Shown: positions 58,701 to 64,000 of the stretch, piece by piece
Position numbering within the stretch: the first letter of the stretch is position 1
How the letters are laid out: the number at the start of each line of letters is the position of its first letter
DNA from: Lepidodermella squamata
Lineage: Eukaryota; Gastrotricha
Direction of reading: 5' to 3'
Assembly: GCA_047495785.1 (NCBI GenBank)
Contig: JBLDXI010000024.1
Coordinates: forward strand, 4,712,001 to 4,776,000
DNA length: 64,000 nt
Program-made: the position numbers and the translations under genes
The notes under the pieces: generated by a model
What the model was told of the DNA's origin: nothing
The model's input: the letters and a program-made list of their open reading frames with translations, nothing else
The model's database searches: none

Positions 58701-59351
58701 AGCGAATAACAGTATACTAAAGCGATTTACAATTTGAAAATTTGAAAATATCTGATAAAATCAGCTGAATTCTGATCAATTAAAAATTACTCGAATTTTC
58801 TAGATTTCTATGGCGACAATAAGGACAGCTTTCTGGACGTTGCCGGTCCCGGTAATTTTAACGACCCTGATATGGTCATCGTAGGCGATTTCGGCCTCTC
58901 CTACGAACAACAACGCGTTCAAATGGGCATGTGGGCCATGCTAGCCGCCCCGCTCTACATGTCCAACGATCTGCGAATGCTGCGCGAAGAATCGAAGGAT
59001 CTTCTCCAAAACAAACGCCTCATCGCAATCAACCAAGACCCGCTCGGCATTTCAGCTCGGCGCATCTACCGCTTGGAGCAGAATAGCGTCAGTGTTTGGA
59101 CCCGAAAACTGGCTGTTGGCGCTTGGGCAGTTGCCGCTGTGAATTACGGCATTTACGGCACGCCGTATCGATTCAACGACACGTTGGCGCATTTGAATGT
59201 GACTGGCGCGTCGAAGTTCGTTGCTTCAGACGCGTTTACTGGCGAAATGGTGGGCACTTTTGGCCTGAAAGATGCCGTGCCGTTCGTTGTCAACCCGAAC
59301 GGTATCGCCATGTACGTTTTTGTACCGGCGGCTGGGCTTGTTCAAGCTTAA
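55733..59351 (+). CDS. NAGA: Lysosomal alpha-N-acetylgalactosaminidase-type GH27 enzyme (416 aa, 3 exons)
   Basis: Exons 55733-56082, 56698-57050 and 58804-59351 join in phases 2 and 1. A signal peptide (about 1-20) precedes [16 protein letters not shown]. The nucleophile is Asp160 (KMDGC) and the acid/base is Asp222 in RNYDDIDDS. The specificity loop is CSWPAY (Ser192, Ala195), the pair of human NAGA (Ser188, Ala191), which leaves room for the N-acetyl group. The C-terminal sandwich ([20 protein letters not shown]) is also closer to NAGA than to GLA. Predicted role: removal of terminal alpha-GalNAc in the lysosome. Exon 1 is very like that of the gene at 49319, so the pair is a tandem duplication. 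Intron 2 contains a nested ORF. AATAAA at 59617-59622. Confidence 0.93.
57506..57545 (+). repeat. Short dispersed repeat shared with 53106-53145
   Basis: GGCTAGCATG, then GTAG, then ATAGGCCCT matches the right edge of the degraded element in the previous gene, about 4.4 kb upstream. Confidence 0.55.
58178..58669 (+). CDS. Nested ORF with a retropepsin-like domain (163 aa)
   Basis: It lies wholly inside intron 2 of the NAGA-like gene on the same strand. The ATG at 58178 is chosen; an upstream GTG would add six residues, and an acceptor-like TTCAG at 58163-58167 means an earlier exon is possible. Residues 1-45 are acidic. Residues 50-155 look like a single-domain aspartic protease fold: a flap-like start, then [12 protein letters not shown] with DTN (81-83) where proteases have DTG or DSG, then LVGADFF followed by VLLDY, like the second half of retropepsins. 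The family assignment is tentative. The Gly to Asn change at the active triad suggests weak or no protease activity. It could be a domesticated retroelement protein. Confidence 0.5.
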   Translation: MEPESFVDPDEFDVFIPDVTESDLFGKVSDRLRVGYLSEALEKPKFPVTGILLGNYRRPMVSLTVAKKSGGKGIHVIFAVDTNCPTTYVTKRVFDTLLGEGLAVPQTTCLNVHGSVFEVSLSRAHFSNINLVGADFFYRNNCKVLLDYSMLDVTIFQPDMEQA

Positions 59352-59616
59352 ACGCGAATTTTATTGACTAACTTGCCAATTTTGTGTTTCAATTTGATGA
59401 TGATATTATTATGCAATATGAGTTGATTGCGCGGTTGTGATCGCGACTTGTGATTAAGTTATCTTATCGATTGTTTCCAGCTTGCATTTGACAACCATCG
59501 AATTTTAGGTTTGCGGCTTTTCCAGTCTGATTTTTGTTACTTTTCTTTCGTTTTATGCTCAATATATTCCGTCAAATGACCGGCGATTCCACTGTTTTAC
59601 CAACATGTTGTTTCGG

Positions 59617-59622
59617 AATAAA
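59617..59622 (+). terminator. AATAAA poly(A) signal of the NAGA-like gene
   Basis: Canonical hexamer 266 bases after the stop, about 120 bases from the 3' end of the convergent Ly6-type gene. Confidence 0.6.
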
Positions 59623-59740
59623 AGACCATGGTTCTTACCTTTTGTTTTTTACCCTTTGAACAACACAAAAAACAAAAACGTTATTTCACCTGAATGGATC
59701 TCGAAGTAGACCAGAGCAGACTTAATAAAACGTAATTTGA

Positions 59741-59746
59741 TTTATT
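59741..59746 (-). terminator. AATAAA poly(A) signal overlapping the Ly6-type stop codon
   Basis: On the minus strand the stop TAA (59747-59745) shares two bases with AATAAA, so the 3' untranslated region must be very short. Confidence 0.5.
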
Positions 59747-60398
59747 AGAATAAGCGACTCGATAAAGGCGAGTAAAAAAGACAAGCAAAAATGACAGCGG
59801 GCATATACAGCAGGAAATTTGCGAATGGGGCGAAGCGTGCAGCATGAGACCGTGCGATAAGAACTACGCGGTTCGGTTTCGCCTCGGATTTCGCTTTGCC
59901 AGGTGTCTGCGCTTTCGTAGGCACCGTCACGACGCGTGTTGTTGTTGTGCGACCTGGTTCGCCATTGCAGTAATCCGATCGCTATAGAAAAGTAACTCCA
60001 TGAAATTCAAACGTCAGTAGTGCTGGGAAAACTTACGCAGCATGTGCATGAACAGACAGTTGATTTGGGCGCATAGACAGCACAGTACTGGTTGAAGTTC
60101 CGGCATCCATCGTCACAATTGTCACTTGTGGCGCATTGCTTACGGTAACCCACGGTTCCATCTGTATGAGCTGCCATTAGAAGGTAGCAACCGTAGCACG
60201 CGGATGCACGGCCTCCTACAGCATCTGATGCATCATCAAAACACGCTACTAGACCTGGGCTATTTTGCGTCGACGAATCTGCAAAAGCAATAAATTTAAG
60301 CCAAAATTGTATACTTGGTGTTTGGGCTAACTTTTTACTAGCAACAGCAGCGTGAATGGCGGGAAAATAATCGACCAGAGTTTCACGTATAGCGGCAT
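59745..60398 (-). CDS. Ly6/uPAR-type GPI-anchored protein (about 181 aa, 3 exons)
   Basis: Minus-strand exons 60332-60398, 60037-60278 and 59745-59981 join in phases 1 and 0 with introns of 53 and 55 bp. Exon 1 gives a hydrophobic signal peptide (LWSIIFPPFTLLLL). Exon 2 has ten or more cysteines ending CTCC, joined to RSDYCN in exon 3: the CC-x-x-D-x-CN ending that marks Ly6/three-finger folds. A basic Thr/Lys-rich linker and a C-terminal hydrophobic segment without a charged tail fit a GPI-attachment signal. Exon 1 is the weakest part, as its donor is GTTAGC; an alternative reading through the same bases lacks a signal peptide. Ly6 proteins are surface modulators, often of Cys-loop receptors in invertebrates; the partner here is unknown. 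Confidence 0.75.
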
Positions 60399-62433
60399 AT
60401 GGAACAAGGAACTTGAAAATTAGTTCCGACTCGCTTTGCCTGGATTCATCGATTTTTCTTAGATTCAAATTAAAAAGTTAGCATATCTGAAAAATAAATT
60501 AAAAATTATCCGGTAATGCACCTAGGCTGTCTATTTTTAAAGAAGAGCTTGTATATGGGAACTAATTTTTTAGGCTATTTTCGGATGTAATTTGTTGCAA
60601 TCTACTGCGGCTGTTTACGATAACAGCATCTAGGAGCAAATAAAAACACGGATCTGTGACATTCACGACTGCCTACCATCCATCGCGCAGCCAAAACATG
60701 CCGCTAGTGCGGGCATCTGTGTAAACGAAAAGGCGCGCTCGCTGATAATGCTTGTTATAGCGGCTCGATAACGCGACGCTTTTGTGTTGTTTTGTGACAT
60801 GCTTGACGCTCGATTTATGCTAATCAATGGCGATTGTAGGCTGGCGGCGCTCGAATTCCTGCTGCGATAATCGTTTGTGAGTAGGGAAAAACAATAAGCG
60901 AGATGGTGGTCTGCGGATTTGCCGAGTTGATAAAACAACAAACGGTGTAACAATAAACTAAGCTTGTTTCTAACCTGCATACCAGGAACGGTTATCTGCT
61001 TTCTCGGTTCGATTTAAATATGTGCGGGTCGTTGAAACAAGTTTTCGCGGACCCGGCCTGTTTTCGAAAAATCATTCTCATAGGGACTACAACCTCAAGG
61101 TGTCTAAAAACTAAAACCGCATACTATATTTCTTGAAAAAAAGTTTTACCAGCGTCATGCACCGTTGAGGATCAGTCAAGGACGCATTAAAGTGTTCACA
61201 GATCGATCATGAAAATCATTTTCCGGCGTAAGGAGTTTTAGATCTTGCCTTGCTGATTCTTTTTCAGAGCTTTCGATGTTTATTAGGGTCAGGGAGACAT
61301 CAGGTACGCAATTTCGGCTCTGCAATATGGTATATATTACCTATCTCCTTAACACCATGCATTATGTATATATAATATTCCCTTTTTGTAACAATTACCG
61401 CGTGGTGAAATAAGAAGGGAAAAACCTAGATTTTCTCAAAAGTAGAATTTAATGGATTACAGTGTTCCGATTTTTGCCCACTGGACCACGCTCAGTGGCA
61501 GACACAAAAAAATATTCCTTATTAAAACCGTTGAGAAAAGGGGTAGGGGTATATTTAATCGGCGTACACTTTCAGACCTTGGAAGCCAGCCAGGTTTAAG
61601 GATTTTTGAAGTCAGAAATTCGCAATTTTCGTGCTTCTATAAAAAAAATTTCGCTCGCTTCGCTCGCAAATATCTATTTTCTATTCTCTTAAGCCAGCAT
61701 TTCCCATTCTCATTGGACCCAATTTTAAATGATCTGGAATCTAGAAGCTGCCTGGAGGTAAGTTTGAAGGAGATTCCTTCCCATTTCGAGAAAAAACCAG
61801 CTTCGAGATGCTCATTTTTCGCATTTTCAGCGGCGAATCACCAAAAAATCGGCTCGCTTCGCTCGCATTCTCATACTATGGACTATTTTTGTTTCCCTGA
61901 TGTAAGACAGCTACAGCAATATAAAATATAAAAGACCTTACTCCCCTAGAACAGCATCGAAGACTCAGGCTTTAAGCTTTAGGAAATAACATCTCTGATT
62001 TTTAATCGCGTGTTAACTAGTTTTTGCGAACTTCGAACGAATTGACAGCAGCTAAGAAACAAATCGAAAAAATTCCAAATTGGCGTACACTTTTCTGCAA
62101 CTTATTTCCAGTGGCAGACACTTTCGAGTTACGAAAAAAAATCGGAGGACTGATGGATTAAGGTGACACAAAAGTTTCATGATGACGGATTGACGACTCA
62201 ATGTGAGCGAAACGTTTTTTTCCTTCAGCTTTTTCACTTGACGTATATTATTTGATGACAGTGGTGAAAATCGTGAAAAGGCGAGCACAGGCACCCAAAT
62301 TAGCGCCGACTTCAAACCATGAGCCCCCAACTGCGTGCCCGGCAATTTAGCAGCGGCGCCTCGCTTTATTGCCACCCGCGCCTCGACTCTCTTGCGCCGG
62401 CCATATTATTTCCTCCTGTTTCACAACACCGGA
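60399..62433. other. Two-kilobase region without a supported gene
   Basis: Frames at 60663-60980 (-), 61452-61931 (+) and 62052-62375 (-) have no recognisable domains. Near 61650-61670 and 61855-61870 the string CTCGCTTCGCTCGC is repeated. It presumably holds the divergent promoters of the Ly6-type gene and the CCP-protease gene. Confidence 0.4.
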
Positions 62434-64000
62434 ATGCCAGTGTCAGCTATGATTACAAAGAATCGCGTGATTATCCTTGTAAGTCTGATATCTTTCCACA
62501 ATGGCATCCATGGTCAAGTAATCAGAAGTTCTCTGAATGAACCTCCGACCCCGGACCGTCGTTGTGTTATACCGAGGGTTGGTAATGGCAACCTTCTCAT
62601 GAGGACGCGTGATGCGGCTCCTTTAGTGGTGATACCAGGCGAGTCAGTTCAAGCCGGCCGTTATCTCGACCTACGATGTGACGGCAGTCGTACGCCATTC
62701 GGTGCAGCCAGATCGCTGTGTCTCGTGAGTGGGAGATGGAGACCACCACTGGGTACTTGCAACCCGGGTGGCAGAATCGATGACGACTATGATGTTTCAA
62801 ATCTGAAGAAGCCAGTGACTACCACGAAGACGACAGCAAAACCTATAACGACCACACAGAATAAAATAGGAAAGTCTACGCCAGATTATTACGACTATGC
62901 AGACGATAGAGCACTTAAGACGTCATCTGCTCCTACCACAAAACGGCCGTTGACCATACGAACGACCTTGAAAACAACCACAGTAGTAGAATACTATTAC
63001 GAGGATGAGACAACTGTCAAAACGACCCGTGCGCCTATTCGAAGTTCAAATTTAAGCACGGTTTGTGTACCTATAGATCTAGTTATACCTACTATCTTGT
63101 CTAAGGTCAAAATGATAACTTACTAAGCATTTTTTAAGAATTCAGCCAAAACTTAGTTAGCAAGTTTCAGAAACTGGTATGAAATTATTGTTTTCCTCTC
63201 AACTTTTAAGACGGCGAAAAAACCGTCAACAGCAGCCTCGAACGATTATTACGACTATTACGATAGCGACAAGATCAAACCTACCCCTCGCCCGCTACCT
63301 AGACCTGACCGCGTAACCAACAACTCAGTAAAACTTTGCCTTCTACCTTTCGCGTCGCTAATAATAATCCTGCTTCTAGGTAAATTGGGATTTGGCACCA
63401 CCAAGCGAATGTGGAGAGGCAACGGTATCTAATGTGATGCCATGGCTAACTAGGCTAGAGGTTTTTTACGATTCTATTTCATCGACCCGTTGCACCGGGG
63501 TACTGATCGACTCCAACTGGGTCCTTACGTCATCTCGATGCTTAAACGATGCTTCTCGCATTCAAGGGTTAGAAATTTGATGTCAGTCTATTATGGCTTA
63601 TTTCTCGATATTACAGAATTTTAGTTCAACTTGGCCAAAATGACTTTACCAATGGAAATTCATTTGGCGGTCAACAGCGGATAAGTGATGAGTTCTTCAT
63701 TCACCCTGCAGCTAGATCAGCGAGAGGGCCTTTGGATGTGTCGAACGCTGTTGCCCTTCTCAGGCTTAAACTGCCAGTAACTGTTTCTTCAACCGTTCGA
63801 CCGATTTGCCTCCCTGATCCAGCAAGTGAGAGATACGCCACGGATTTTGCTGGAGCAAAAGGCAATGGCGACTGCTCGACCGTGGGAACTGCTGGTTGGC
63901 CATCATCCTCGCCACAACGACTCGTCCTTCGTGATTTGACCAGCAGTTTCGGCAACACTTGCCGGCCTAGTGATGCTGCGCCGCCGTCTTCGCCCGTTTT
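62434..64000 (+). CDS. CCP plus trypsin-fold pseudoprotease, 3' end beyond the window (438+ aa, 4 exons seen)
   Basis: Exons 62434-63060, 63211-63327, 63380-63567 and 63617-64000 (open at the window end) join in frame. A signal peptide is followed by one CCP module (CVIPRVGNGN to LGTC), a long Thr/Lys/Tyr-rich linker with Asp-Tyr clusters (YYDYADD, NDYYDYYD), then a chymotrypsin-fold domain beginning CGEATVSNVMPWLTRL. The site that should hold catalytic His reads WVLTSSRCL (Arg for His). The site that should hold catalytic Asp reads SNAVALLRL (Ala for Asp). It is therefore predicted to be a non-catalytic serine protease homolog. The Ser region lies outside the window. Insect and crustacean serine protease homologs act as cofactors in immune cascades; that role is only an analogy. 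Confidence 0.87.

Noticed and set aside
61452-61931. 159-codon plus-strand frame
   Set aside because: Low-complexity, contains a repeated CTCGCTTCGCTCGC string, no domain and no splice context.
1-64000. CRISPR arrays or bacterial operons
   Set aside because: No regularly spaced repeats, no ribosome binding sites; the genes are clearly spliced and eukaryotic.

Overview
This is a stretch of a compact invertebrate animal genome. The genes are split by GT-AG introns, many only 46-65 bp long, and their products are clearly metazoan: LITAF-domain proteins, a Cys-loop receptor subunit, sushi/CCP proteins, a transmembrane semaphorin, SHQ1, CDK11 (with PITSLRE), GMPPB, lysosomal alpha-galactosidase and alpha-N-acetylgalactosaminidase, a Ly6-type protein and a CCP-trypsin protein. 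A eukaryotic tRNA-Trp(CCA) is present. Short introns, close gene spacing and acceptor-like sites just before several start codons recall nematodes or appendicularian tunicates, but the sequence does not fix the phylum.

Layout. 0-5 kb: a tandem array of five LITAF-domain genes, two of them a recent duplication. 5.3-6.2 kb: a long inverted-repeat mobile element. 6.9-8.4 kb: a Cys-loop receptor gene. 8.7-16.7 kb: six sushi/CCP genes, membrane-anchored or secreted, five on + and one on -. 17.4-21.3 kb: a cysteine-rich secreted gene whose upstream side is interrupted by a 3.5-kb TA-flanked transposon carrying a nested LINE fragment and a nested inverted-repeat element. 21.3-26.1 kb: gene-poor, with a piggyBac-like non-autonomous element. 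26.1-43 kb: semaphorin, SHQ1 and CDK11, all on +. 44.7-59.4 kb: GMPPB with two alternative last exons, then a tandem pair of family-27 glycosidases whose specificity residues are GLA-like in the first and NAGA-like in the second. Their introns hold a tRNA-Trp, a Ty3/Gypsy remnant with telomere-like repeats, and a nested retropepsin-like ORF. 59.7-60.4 kb (-): a Ly6/uPAR-like GPI-anchored gene. 62.4-64 kb: a CCP plus trypsin-fold protein with a broken catalytic triad, running off the end.

How the genes relate. Conserved intracellular or housekeeping genes in the middle have mostly long introns (90 bp to 3.5 kb). The extracellular, lineage-expanded genes on either side have mostly minimal introns. 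SHQ1-CDK11 and GMPPB-GLA-NAGA are spaced tightly enough to be candidate operons or co-expressed runs. The CCP cluster and the CCP/pseudo-protease gene look like an expanding family of surface or secreted recognition proteins. Exon joins were inferred by eye from frame, splice sites and family alignment; no transcript data or database search was available.
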